From: Kiritimatiellia bacterium | GTDB taxonomy: Bacteria > Verrucomicrobiota > Kiritimatiellia > RFP12 > UBA1067 | Length of the DNA stretch: 55,930 nt | Reading direction: 5' to 3' | Assembly (NCBI GenBank): GCA_028686345.1 | Contig: JAQUCE010000024.1 | Span: 1-55,930, forward strand | Shown here: positions 33,748 to 41,205 of the stretch, one piece after another | How positions within the stretch are numbered: position 1 is the first letter of the stretch | Layout of the letters: each line of letters opens with the position of its first letter | Notes under the pieces: generated by a model | Seen by the model: only the letters and a program-made list of their open reading frames with translations | What the model was told of the DNA's origin: nothing | Database searches by the model: none | Position numbers and translations under genes: made by a program

Positions 33748-34707
33748 CTATTCATAGGTTACTGCCACATTGCCATTTGTGGCCGTGAATTCTGTGATGG
33801 TCAGCGCGGTGTCAGACCAAATTTGGTAGAACTGAATGTTGCCTTGCTTGGGGGCTGTTATCGACTTTTTTGCGAAGTTGATGTATTGCCCCGGAGTGTA
33901 TGTATACAAACCGGAAACCGTATCTGCCGAGCGTAATGCCATGGCTTTGCTTGAGTCTGTGGGTTCTGTGACCGCATTGGATTGCAGAGTGACCGCTGTC
34001 TGCGCTAACAGTCTGCCGTTAATTGACGCACCGGTTTGCATGTTGATCCCCGCCTGTGAGAGTATGGTTCCTTCAAAGTGCGACGTGGTTCCAATATCCA
34101 CACCCACACCGCCGGCGACCTGCCAGAAGATATTTCCGGCCCGAGCGCCACCGCTCAAAATAACAGATTTTGCGCTGGCCATCGTGAGGTTCGCTGCAAT
34201 CTGGAAGATCCAGACATCATCCGGGCCGCCCGCGAGCGTTACATCTGTATTGATTAAAACCGAGGTGCCCCATTTGTAGAGGCCGGGAGCGAGTGTCATG
34301 CCGCTGATATCTCCGGCTCCGAGTTCAGTATGATCAGGCAGTGTTCGGCCAGCAGCATCGGTGTAAGCGGTTTCCATGTCGCTGACCGCTGTCGTCAGGA
34401 TGGAAGGAGTCGGTGCCGAATAGTCGGAGGCATAGACTTTGCCTGTCACTTGATCTGATGTTGAAAAGGTGGTGGTGCTATCCAATGTCAGAGAGAAGCC
34501 GGTGATAGCTGTTGAGCCAATCGGACTCACCCCCATATCCCCTGTCACACTGGAACCCGGAACAGTACTGATACCTGTCTTTGCCAGAACGCCAAAATTC
34601 CCCGCGCTTCCAAGGTCAATCGGCAGATCAGGATACCCGCCCATGGCGGCAAGTCCTGAGAGTATGATGGTCGCCATTATCGCCGCTACAGAATTCATTT
34701 TTTTCAT
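33748..34707 (-). CDS. Ice-binding-like (DUF3494) secreted protein
   Basis: The start at 34707 (MKKMNSVAAIMATIILSGLA) has AGAGG upstream; the frame extends to 34746 without support. The 319-residue product has the DUF3494 pattern: IDLGSAGNFGVLAKTGISTV, GSSVTGDMGVSPIGSTAITG, LAPGLYKWGTSVLINTDVTL, GGPDDVWIFQIAANL and HFEGTILSQAGINMQTGASI. After the solenoid there is an extra domain of about 70 residues (SGLYTYTPGQYINFAKKSIT) ending AVTYE, with neither PEP-CTERM nor the GxxLIVR tail, so it may be released or retained in the periplasm. Its upstream region holds the shared element at 34820-34837. Confidence 0.87.
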   Translation of the reverse strand: MKKMNSVAAIMATIILSGLAAMGGYPDLPIDLGSAGNFGVLAKTGISTVPGSSVTGDMGVSPIGSTAITGFSLTLDSTTTFSTSDQVTGKVYASDYSAPTPSILTTAVSDMETAYTDAAGRTLPDHTELGAGDISGMTLAPGLYKWGTSVLINTDVTLAGGPDDVWIFQIAANLTMASAKSVILSGGARAGNIFWQVAGGVGVDIGTTSHFEGTILSQAGINMQTGASINGRLLAQTAVTLQSNAVTEPTDSSKAMALRSADTVSGLYTYTPGQYINFAKKSITAPKQGNIQFYQIWSDTALTITEFTATNGNVAVTYE

Positions 34708-34819
34708 TACTTTAACCTCTATTCGATTGTTTGTATGTTTATTCAAGCTCCATGCCTTTGGTTTTGGGTATGCTTTTTGTTTCGTGAGTGCATAATATGC
34801 AATGTGACAGGTTTAGTAT

Positions 34820-34837
34820 ATGGGGTGTAACCCTACC
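34820..34837 (-). promoter_or_regulatory. Shared promoter element GGTAGGGTTACACCCCAT
   Basis: On the minus strand, followed 22 bp later by TATTAT (a good -10 box), 113 bp upstream of the ATG at 34707. The element sits where a -35 box and an activator site would overlap. Confidence 0.65.
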
Positions 34838-34849
34838 GCAGCCGCTTAC

Positions 34850-35065
34850 GGGGCGATGAAATAACAATTAATTGCTCTTTCTGAGAAGAGAAGCAACACT
34901 GCACCCCGGGATAAGCTTTTCGCATGCTGCTGCAGTATGCCGCTGGTAGAGCGGCTACTATACCGAACAATAACCCTTGCATCCCGCAGTGCAGCGCATG
35001 TGTAGTAGTCGCTCTATGGGCGCACTGACGATGCTGTGCGACGATGATGGTGGACGATTAGGATC
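34850..35065. repeat. Family C fragment followed by REP-like composite repeat
   Basis: CGCTTACGGGGCGATG and ACAATTAATTGC (family C), then GAAGCAACACTGCACCCCGG, the hairpin GCCGCTGGTAGAGCGGC, CTACTATACCGAAC, TGTAGTAGTCGCTCTATG and GACGATGCTGTGCGACGATG. It lies between two divergent DUF3494 genes, so it separates the promoters at 34820 and 35140. Confidence 0.65.
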
Positions 35066-35139
35066 ATGCGGGAAATAGCAATCCAAAACCTGAAATCCAA
35101 AATCTAAACTCCGCGCCTGCTGCGGAGCTGGATTTTCAG

Positions 35140-35157
35140 GGTAGGGTTACACCTTAT
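35140..35157 (+). promoter_or_regulatory. Shared promoter element GGTAGGGTTACACCTTAT
   Basis: Followed 21 bp later by TAATAT (35179-35184) as -10 box, 80 bp before the ATG at 35237. It is identical to the 34820 element in the first 14 bases although the two promoters face away from each other. Confidence 0.65.
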
Positions 35158-35236
35158 TGAGAAGAAAAACTGAAAGACTAATATACCCTCATGACACAAG
35201 TCAATCAAGTTACTGATTAATCGAAAGGATTTAAAC

Positions 35237-36610
35237 ATGAAAACACATACAATAGCAGGTACTATCAAGGCCATGACATGCCAGAGGCCTGCACAGTACG
35301 CGCAGGCGCTATCTTTTAATTGGATGAAACAAATTCTCATGGGTTTTGCACTTGCAACAGCCCTGTTGACACCACACCGGACATGGGCAGCCGTGCCTGC
35401 TGTGGACAACGCCAGCGGCGCATTGGATGTGCTCGCTGTCAGCGCGACACTCTGCGGGACCTTGACCTCGACAGGCACATTTCCAACTCGGGTGTATCTG
35501 TACTGGGGTGAGACCGACGGAGGGACGGTGTTCGGGGGTTGGACTCACACCATAGCTCTGGGAATTAAGACGGCGGCGGGGCCGTTGAGCGTTGATCTAG
35601 CTGATCTGTCACCCAACCGCACGTACAGCTATCGCTTCTTTGCAAAGAACCAGGATGGTGAAGTATGGGCCACACCGAGCGCGAACTTCCAGACGCTGAA
35701 CTCGGCCGGCCCCATGCCAATCAACTTACGATCAACCGCCCGCTTCACGATTCTTGCAGGGGCGGCTATCACAACCACCGGGGGAGGGGTCATTAGCGGG
35801 GATGTCGGCGCAAGCCCGATCTCCGGCTCCGCCATAGGCATTCCGCCACCTCAAGTGAATGGTACGATCTACGCGGTTGATGCCACTGGAACGCAAGTAC
35901 CGAATGTGGTGATTGACCCTGTGTTGTTAACAGCAGCCAAAGGGGATTTGACCCTTGCTTACAACGAAGCGCGAGACATGACGCCCGTTCCAACGGGAAC
36001 CTTCTTGAACCCCGGTGCTGGCAACCTTGCTGGGTTGAATTTGATTCCAGGGCTCTACAAATTCACGAGTACGGCATTGATAACCGGGGATGACGTTACC
36101 CTCACTGGTGGACCAAATGATGTCTGGATCTTCCAGATCGCCTCTGACCTTCAGGTGGGCAGCATGGTTCACGTTATCCTGGCAGGCGGTGCGCAGGCCA
36201 GAAATGTTTACTGGCAGGTGGGTACTTCAGCGACGATCGGAACGTTCGCCGTGTTCAAGGGAACCATTCTGGCCGACCAATCCATTACGATGCTGACCAA
36301 CAGCACAATGGATGGGAGAGCTTTGGCGTTTGAAGCCGGAGTTACCTTCAATGGCAGCGGCGGTGACCTGCCAACTCCCGCGGCTCCTGAATTCACCGAG
36401 ATTTTCAGAACCAACAGTGTCTCGGCCACGGTTGTTCTCAAGACTACACCGTACTTTCTGCTGACACTGCAGAGCTGCCCTGACCTGCTGCTCGCGGAGT
36501 GGGAGACAGTCACAACAGACACTCCGTCCGCCAGCCCCTGGACCTACATTGATGCCACTGCAACGAAAGCCGAGCCCCGGCGCTTTTACCGGGCGTTTTT
36601 GACACAGTAA
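35237..36610 (+). CDS. Ice-binding-like (DUF3494) protein with N-terminal fibronectin-like domain
   Basis: The 457-residue product has an unusually long N-terminus (about 30 residues) before the hydrophobic core ILMGFALATALLTPHRTWAA. Residues about 55-160 form an Ig/fibronectin-type domain (VSATLCGTLTSTGTFPTRVY, then LSPNRTYSYRFFAKNQDGEVW), as often found in PVC surface proteins. DUF3494 follows (RSTARFTILAGAAITTTGGG, GDVGASPISGSAIG, LIPGLYKFTSTALITGDDVT, FKGTILADQSITMLTNSTMD). The last about 75 residues (FFLLTLQSCPDLLLAEWETV-like, ending RRFYRAFLTQ) resemble C-terminal modules of other PVC secreted proteins; no PEP-CTERM is present. AAAGGA precedes the ATG, and the shared element is at 35140. 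Confidence 0.85.
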   Translation: MKTHTIAGTIKAMTCQRPAQYAQALSFNWMKQILMGFALATALLTPHRTWAAVPAVDNASGALDVLAVSATLCGTLTSTGTFPTRVYLYWGETDGGTVFGGWTHTIALGIKTAAGPLSVDLADLSPNRTYSYRFFAKNQDGEVWATPSANFQTLNSAGPMPINLRSTARFTILAGAAITTTGGGVISGDVGASPISGSAIGIPPPQVNGTIYAVDATGTQVPNVVIDPVLLTAAKGDLTLAYNEARDMTPVPTGTFLNPGAGNLAGLNLIPGLYKFTSTALITGDDVTLTGGPNDVWIFQIASDLQVGSMVHVILAGGAQARNVYWQVGTSATIGTFAVFKGTILADQSITMLTNSTMDGRALAFEAGVTFNGSGGDLPTPAAPEFTEIFRTNSVSATVVLKTTPYFLLTLQSCPDLLLAEWETVTTDTPSASPWTYIDATATKAEPRRFYRAFLTQ

Positions 36611-36662
36611 CATTGCGGCTTTTTAAACTTTGTCGATAACTCGATTTTCGGACTTAAGTTTA

Positions 36663-36739
36663 TGGCCGCAAAAAGGCGCAAAGGGCGCAAAAGTAGTTGC
36701 TGTTTAAAATTCTGCGTATTTTGCGCTTTTTTGCGGCCA
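36663..36739. repeat. Long inverted repeat (TGGCCGCAAAAAGGCGCA)
   Basis: Left arm TGGCCGCAAAAAGGCGCA (36663-36680) and right arm TGCGCTTTTTTGCGGCCA (36722-36739) pair at 17 of 18 positions around about 41 bp. It lies 50 bp after the stop of the DUF3494 gene and could be a small inverted-repeat element or a read-through barrier. Downstream, GCACTGTAGCCGCGGGCCC (36841-36859) is the inverse of a segment of the 40-kb tandem repeat. Confidence 0.65.
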
Positions 36740-36868
36740 AAGATAGCAACGCAACAAAGCTTGTCTGTAACTCAGCTGCGCGTTCCTTGCGGCTTCGGTT
36801 CGCGAATTATTCGTAGAGCGCGTCTTTTTCGGCTTGCGCAGCACTGTAGCCGCGGGCCCTAGTTTCAG

Positions 36869-36886
36869 GGTAGGGTTTGACCTTAT
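36869..36886 (+). promoter_or_regulatory. Shared promoter element GGTAGGGTTTGACCTTAT
   Basis: Followed 22 bp later by TATTGT (36909-36914), 82 bp before the ATG at 36969. Spacing and orientation match the element at 35140. The bases before it (TTTCAGGGTAGGG) are also the same as there. Confidence 0.6.
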
Positions 36887-36968
36887 AGCAATGCGCACCC
36901 AGATAAACTATTGTGAAGGCACGGTATGAGTTATAGCGTTGTCCGACAAATCCAAAAGGAACCAAACA

Positions 36969-37298
36969 ATGAAGACGCATTCAATGATACAACCCAAAGC
37001 AGCAGAGATGTTTGCTATGCGAACGTACTGCCTGCCAGTGCGGGGTGCGCATCGAGTGAAGCAGATTCTCGCAGGCCTGTTTCTCGGGACGCTCCTGGGC
37101 GCGATACCCAGCGCCTGGGGTGGAAATCCTGAATTGCCGGTTGACCTTGGGTCGGCTGGCGATTTTGCGATTCTGGCTGGAACCGGCATCAGTACCGTAC
37201 CGAGTTCCGCCATCACCGGTGACATCGGCACGAGCCCTGCGGTGACCTATGATTTGAACGGTGGCGAAGTCAGCCTGTATATTGGCCGTCGTTTTTAA
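36969..37298 (+). pseudogene. Truncated DUF3494 protein (remnant)
   Basis: The ATG at 36969 (GGAACC upstream) opens 109 residues: a long N-terminus with MKTHSMIQPKAAEMF and hydrophobic ILAGLFLGTLLGAIPSAWG, then the start of a DUF3494 domain (LPVDLGSAGDFAILAGTGIS, then TVPSSAITGDIGTSPA) closely like the neighbour at 33748. After that the sequence leaves the family (YDLNGGEVSLYIGRRF) and stops, so at least 150 residues of the solenoid are missing. The N-terminus resembles the 35237 protein and the domain resembles the 33748 protein, which suggests recombination between paralogues. The promoter element is intact. The next gene starts 24 bp later, so transcription probably runs into the kinase-like gene. 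Confidence 0.7.
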
Positions 37299-37321
37299 TT
37301 TTGTTGAGAGAACAGCAACTA

Positions 37322-38014
37322 ATGTGCTCAGTAAAAAATATAAAAGAGGAAGCTAAGTGGGCTAGGTGCTACCAAGCGGCGCTGCGCCGATACCTTTTGC
37401 AAAAAGAGCCGGCGGATTTACTAGCGGCACTGGAACTGGGGGAGCAGGCGGTTGCGCTGGGCTTAGAAACACTGAGCTTAGCTCGGCACCATAAAAAAGC
37501 CTTAGCCTCGCTCGTGTTGCCGTTGGATTCGGCCAGCACATTGGCCGCGCAAGAGGAGCAGGCCCGGCAGTTTTTTGCTGAGATGCTGATTCCTGTGGAA
37601 AGAACAAGCGAAACCTCATTGCGGCTGATCGCCCGTGTGCACGAAGTGTCCGAGGCGCTACGCAAGTGCAAAGAAGCATCATCAGCTTCTGCCAGCCTGC
37701 TTGAGGAGAGTGTTGTCCAAAGACAGGAGGCTGAGGCCGCGCTGGAGTTAAGTGGAAGAACCTGTGAGAAGCTGGTCGAGGAAGCGAATAGTTTAAACGC
37801 TCTCTTGCGCGATCAAACACACGAAAGATTGGTGATACAAGAGAAAAAAAGAAAGGCGCACAGTCTCCATCTGCAGGATGTGGTTGCGCAGTCTTTGCTG
37901 GCGTTGGATCTCAAATTGTTGGCTCTGCAAAAATCAGTTGAGGTTAATACAGAAAAACTCTCAAACGAGCTTGACGAAACAGAGCGAATGGTGCGAGAAT
38001 TAAAGCTCAACTAA
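37322..38014 (+). CDS. Kinase-like protein: RsbU-N-like domain and degenerate dimerisation domain, no His, no ATPase
   Basis: The 230-residue product is a paralogue of the first half of the kinase that follows. Residues 15-95 match its N-terminal domain (CYQAALRRYLLQKEPADLLA, then FFAEMLIPVERTSE), which resembles the RsbU N-terminal domain. A coiled coil follows, then a helix aligned to the kinase phospho-acceptor helix: LQDVVAQSLLALDLKLL against LHDVVVQLLTGINVQLT, so the catalytic His is Gln185 here. The protein ends where the ATPase domain should begin. It could dimerise with the kinase and modulate it, or be a decayed duplicate. Both genes share the sequence AGCAACTAATG at their starts. 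No strong ribosome site (GAGAGAAC at 13 nt). Promoters may be those of the truncated gene upstream. Confidence 0.7.
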   Translation: MCSVKNIKEEAKWARCYQAALRRYLLQKEPADLLAALELGEQAVALGLETLSLARHHKKALASLVLPLDSASTLAAQEEQARQFFAEMLIPVERTSETSLRLIARVHEVSEALRKCKEASSASASLLEESVVQRQEAEAALELSGRTCEKLVEEANSLNALLRDQTHERLVIQEKKRKAHSLHLQDVVAQSLLALDLKLLALQKSVEVNTEKLSNELDETERMVRELKLN

Positions 38015-38019
38015 ATCAT

Positions 38020-38092
38020 CTGAGCCGGAACCAAACTGAGCCTACGTGATATGCAAATGTTGTCTCACTCATTGAAAAGTTGTGTGACAGGA
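38020..38092. repeat. Family F repeat upstream of the histidine kinase
   Basis: GAGCCGGAACCAAACTGAGC, CTACGTGATATGC, TCTCACTCATTGAAAAG, TTGTGTGACAGG. It matches 31490-31560. It lies between the kinase-like gene and the kinase gene, where a promoter or an insertion would be expected. Confidence 0.6.
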
Positions 38093-38124
38093 GTTGATTG
38101 AATAGCAACTAATGGTATATTGAT

Positions 38125-39294
38125 ATGAACTTATCTGACAACAAATGGTCTGGTAAAGCCAAGACACTGGCAGCGTCTTATGAAAAAGAGCTGCGTCGTT
38201 ATCTGGGCCCAAAGCACTCTGGTGATCTGCAATCAGCGTTGCGGCTCGGCCGCCGGGCGGTTGCCATAAAACTTGAGACCCTGGATATGGCGGCCATCCA
38301 TGAGCACGCTTTGCTCCAACAAATTCAGCCCGTTGACACACCTGCCGCAGTGCGAGCAAAGTTGCTCAAGCTGGCAACAATGTTTTTCGCTGAGGCGATT
38401 ACCCCGTTAGAGGAGGGGCATCGCGGCGCAATTGAGTTTAACAACACTCTCAGCCAGATCAACGAGGAGTTGAACCAACGCACGCTGGATCTCGTCAAGT
38501 CCAATCAACAGTTGAAAAAAGAGATCGCGAGACGTAAGGTTGTAGAAAAAACGCTCAGGGAAAGTCAACAACAAACAATTGAATTGCTGGAGCAGTCGCG
38601 ACTTTTGCAAACGCAACTGCGGATGCTCTCCCGTAATATCCTGCGGGCGCAGGAAGACGAACGTAAAAGAATCAGCCGTGAACTGCACGATGTGGTTGTC
38701 CAATTGCTGACCGGCATCAATGTCCAACTGACTATCTTGAAAAACGAGTCTTTAGTCAGCACCAAGGAGTTGAGCCGTAAGATTTCAGATGCGCAGCGGC
38801 TGGTTGTGAAGTCGGTTGATATTGTGCATCGGTTTGCCCGCGAATTACGCCCGTCAGTGCTGGATGATCTGGGGTTGATGCCGGCCTTGCATACATTCAT
38901 GAAAAGCTTTATGGAAGAGAGTGGTGTCCGCGTCACTCTGACCGCCTTTGAGGGAGTTGAAAAACTGAGCAACACCAAGCGCACGGTGGTTTACCGGGTA
39001 GTACAGGAGGCTTTGACCAATGTCGCGCGCCACGCGCATGCCGGGCGGGTGGATGTGTGCATTGAGAAAATCGCCTCTGCTGTGCGGATACACATCAAGG
39101 ATGATGGCAGAGGATTTGATTTAAAAAAACTATTACGTGCCAAAAAAATCAAGCACTTGGGGGTGCTTGGCATGCGGGAGCGGGTGGAGATGGTCCGCGG
39201 TACATTCAAGATCGAATCCGCTCCTGAACAGGGCACAACCATCCTGATCCAAATCCCCTTCAAAAACGGCGTTAAAAAGAAGGCCAGTACATGA
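38125..39294 (+). CDS. Cytoplasmic NarL/LiaS-type sensor histidine kinase with RsbU-N-like domain
   Basis: The 389-residue protein has no membrane segment, so it senses a cytoplasmic signal or a partner. Residues 15-100 form an RsbU-N-like helical domain (SYEKELRRYLGPKHSGDLQS, then MAAIHEHALLQQI). A coiled coil (about 105-170) leads to the HisKA_3 helix AQEDERKRISRELHDVVVQL with phospho-acceptor His188. The HATPase domain has YRVVQEALTNVARHAHAG (N box), IKDDGRGFDLKK (G1), and LGVLGMRERVEMVRG (G2), so it is intact. The stop overlaps the response regulator start by 4 nt (ATGA). It lies directly behind a His-less paralogue and the DUF3494 genes, which makes these genes candidate targets or regulators. 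Confidence 0.92.
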   Translation: MNLSDNKWSGKAKTLAASYEKELRRYLGPKHSGDLQSALRLGRRAVAIKLETLDMAAIHEHALLQQIQPVDTPAAVRAKLLKLATMFFAEAITPLEEGHRGAIEFNNTLSQINEELNQRTLDLVKSNQQLKKEIARRKVVEKTLRESQQQTIELLEQSRLLQTQLRMLSRNILRAQEDERKRISRELHDVVVQLLTGINVQLTILKNESLVSTKELSRKISDAQRLVVKSVDIVHRFARELRPSVLDDLGLMPALHTFMKSFMEESGVRVTLTAFEGVEKLSNTKRTVVYRVVQEALTNVARHAHAGRVDVCIEKIASAVRIHIKDDGRGFDLKKLLRAKKIKHLGVLGMRERVEMVRGTFKIESAPEQGTTILIQIPFKNGVKKKAST

Positions 39295-39977
39295 ATTTTG
39301 AAAAGAAGATAACCGTGTTAATCGCTGACGATCACATGATTGTGCGTGAGGGTATCCGGAAGCTGCTGGAGGCCGAGAGCGATATTGAGGTGATTGGCGA
39401 GGCTGACACAGGGCGTAAAACCGTTGCTTTGACCCGCGAGCTGAATCCCGATGTGGTGATCATGGACATTGCCATGCCGCAGATGAACGGAATGGAGGCC
39501 ACACGGCAGATTATCAAGACAGACCCCAATGTTAAGGTTCTCATTCTTTCCGCACACAGCGATGACGCGTATGTTGAGAGCGTGATGGGACTAGGGGCAG
39601 CGGGATATCTGATCAAGCAGGCCTCTGCCAACCTCCTGGCCGAGGCGGTCAGAGAAGTTTTCAAAGGCTCCACTTTTTACAGTCCCTCCATAGCCCGGCG
39701 CCTGCAAAAGCGTGAGCAGAATTTAATCAGCCGCAAGGGTTTTTTGAAGGGAGGGGCATTTAATCTCACTTCGCGTGAGATGGAGGTGCTGCAATTGGTC
39801 GCTGAAGGCGAGGCCAACAAACAAATCGCCAGCCAGTTTGGTATCAGCATCAAGACCGTTGAGAAACACCGTGAACATCTCATGCGTAAGCTCGACATCC
39901 ACGAAACAGCGGGTCTTACCCGCTATGCGATTGAGATCGGTGTCATTGAGAGCAGTGTTCAGCTGACCATTGTTTGA
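39291..39977 (+). CDS. NarL/LuxR-type response regulator
   Basis: The 228-residue product has a receiver domain with acidic pocket ADD (residues 12-14), phospho-acceptor Asp59 in VIMDIAMPQMNG, Ser87 at the switch Thr position in LILSAHSDD, and Lys109 in GYLIKQA. A short linker leads to a LuxR/GerE helix-turn-helix: LTSREMEVLQLVAEGEANKQ, then IASQFGISIKTVEKHREHLM. It is coupled to the histidine kinase by an ATGA overlap and is its obvious partner. LuxR-type regulators bind short dyads, so the GGTT-NN-ACC element in front of the four surface-protein genes is a reasonable candidate target; this is inference. Confidence 0.93.
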   Translation: MNFEKKITVLIADDHMIVREGIRKLLEAESDIEVIGEADTGRKTVALTRELNPDVVIMDIAMPQMNGMEATRQIIKTDPNVKVLILSAHSDDAYVESVMGLGAAGYLIKQASANLLAEAVREVFKGSTFYSPSIARRLQKREQNLISRKGFLKGGAFNLTSREMEVLQLVAEGEANKQIASQFGISIKTVEKHREHLMRKLDIHETAGLTRYAIEIGVIESSVQLTIV

Positions 39978-40032
39978 CTGTTAACGCAAAGGTCGACAAA
40001 GCTCACGACAAAGAGAAAAGGTAGCTTGACGC

Positions 40033-40145
40033 TCCGTTGAATCGGAGTACGGATCAATAAGCAATGCCGCCAAGTCACCGGGTCACCGGGTCACGAGGTC
40101 AAAAACAGTTTGGAGTCCGGATTACGGAGCAACCAGCAGGTGATT
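40033..40145. repeat. Family H repeat with octamer array, second copy
   Basis: CGTTGAATCGGAGTACGG, AGCAATGCCGCC, octamers AAGTC-ACCGGGTC-ACCGGGTC-ACGAGGTC, AAAAACAGTTTGGAGTCCGG and TACGGAGCA. It parallels 14564-14670. No gene is supported from 39978 to 41205. Confidence 0.7.
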
Positions 40146-40160
40146 GGCCGGTCGAAGCTG

Positions 40161-40985
40161 TAGGGCGGCTGGCCGTGAACGCGCCGGCGGGTGAATGTGT
40201 GGTGCTTCGCGGGTCGAAACGCTTGGCAATTGGCTATACAAGCACCACCCCGCGTTCAAGGCCCGCGGCTACAGTGCCCCGCAAATTTTAAGCGCGCGCC
40301 AGCCGAACGACACGCAAACTGCATAGCGCGCGCCAGCCGAACGACATGCGAGCCGCAAGCGTATAACGCGCGCGCCAGCCATGCGACACGCGAGCCGAAG
40401 CTGTAGGGCGGCTGGCCGTGAACGCGCCGGCGGGTGAATGTGTGGTGCTTCGCGAGCCGGAACGCTTAGCGATTGGCCATACAAGCACCACCCCGCGTTC
40501 AAGGCCCGCGGCTACAGTGCTCCGCAAATTTTAAGCGCGCGCCAGCCGAACGACACGCAAACTGCATAGCGCGCGCCAGCCGAACGACATGCGAGCCGCA
40601 AGCGTATAACGCGCGCGCCGGCCATGCGACACGCGAACCGAAGCTGTAGGGCGGCTGGCCGTGAACGCGCCGGCGGGTGAATGTGTGGTGCTTCGCGGGT
40701 CGAAACGCTTGGCGATTGGCCATACAAGCGCCACCCCGCGTTCAAGGCCCGCGGCTACAGTGCCCCGCAAATTTTAAGCACGCGCCAGCCGAACGACATG
40801 CGAGCCGCAAGCGTATAACGCCCGCGCCAGCCATGCGACACGCGAGCCGAAGCTGTAGGGCGGCTGGCCGTGAACGCGCCGGCGGGTGAATGTGTGGTGC
40901 TTCGCGGGTCGAAACGCTTGGCGATTGGCCATACAAGCGCCACCCCGGCTGTCGCGGCCCGCGGCTACAGTGCTTTGCAGGGCGG
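40161..40985. repeat. Tandem repeat of 243-bp units (3.5 copies)
   Basis: The landmark TAGGGCGGCTGGCCGTGAAC occurs at 40161, 40404, 40647 and 40856, so the units are 243, 243 and 209 bp (the third lost about 34 bp), followed by a partial fourth that departs after GCCACCCCG. Units are nearly identical. Each has a GC-rich part, GGCCCGCGGCTACAGTGC, GCAAATTTTAAGC, and an inner set of about 35-40-bp subrepeats (GCGCGCGCCAGCCGAACGAC, GCGCGCCAGCCATGCGACAC). Open frames inside it repeat with the units and are not accepted as genes. The minor differences (such as GGGTCGAAACGC against GAGCCGGAACGC) show drift after duplication. Confidence 0.9.
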
Positions 40986-41015
40986 ATTGCGCGCCGTTTG
41001 CAAGATCTGTCGTTC

Positions 41016-41165
41016 GGTGTCGCTCATAGAGCGACGACTACACATGCGCTGCGCTTTGAAATGCAAGCCATCATGCAAGCCTTACCATTCGTGTAGTAGC
41101 CGCTCTGTGAGCGGCATCGGTTAACGATGATGTGCGACGATGCTGGTGGACGATTAAAGCCCACG
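41016..41165. repeat. REP-like composite repeat
   Basis: GTCGCTCATAGAGCGACGAC, CTACACATGCGCTGCGC, TGTAGTAGCCGCTCTGTGAG, then GATGTGCGACGATGCTGGTG and GACGATTAAAGCCCACGC. It has the same modules as the copies at 11962 and 21706 and lacks the right arm of the large hairpin. Confidence 0.65.
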
Positions 41166-41205
41166 CTCTAGAAAGGTCGAAGTTACAGGCAAGGGTTACA
41201 GAAGC

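Noticed and set aside
40161..40985. Several 60-80-codon frames on both strands in the 243-bp repeats
   Set aside because: They recur with the repeat unit and carry no protein features.
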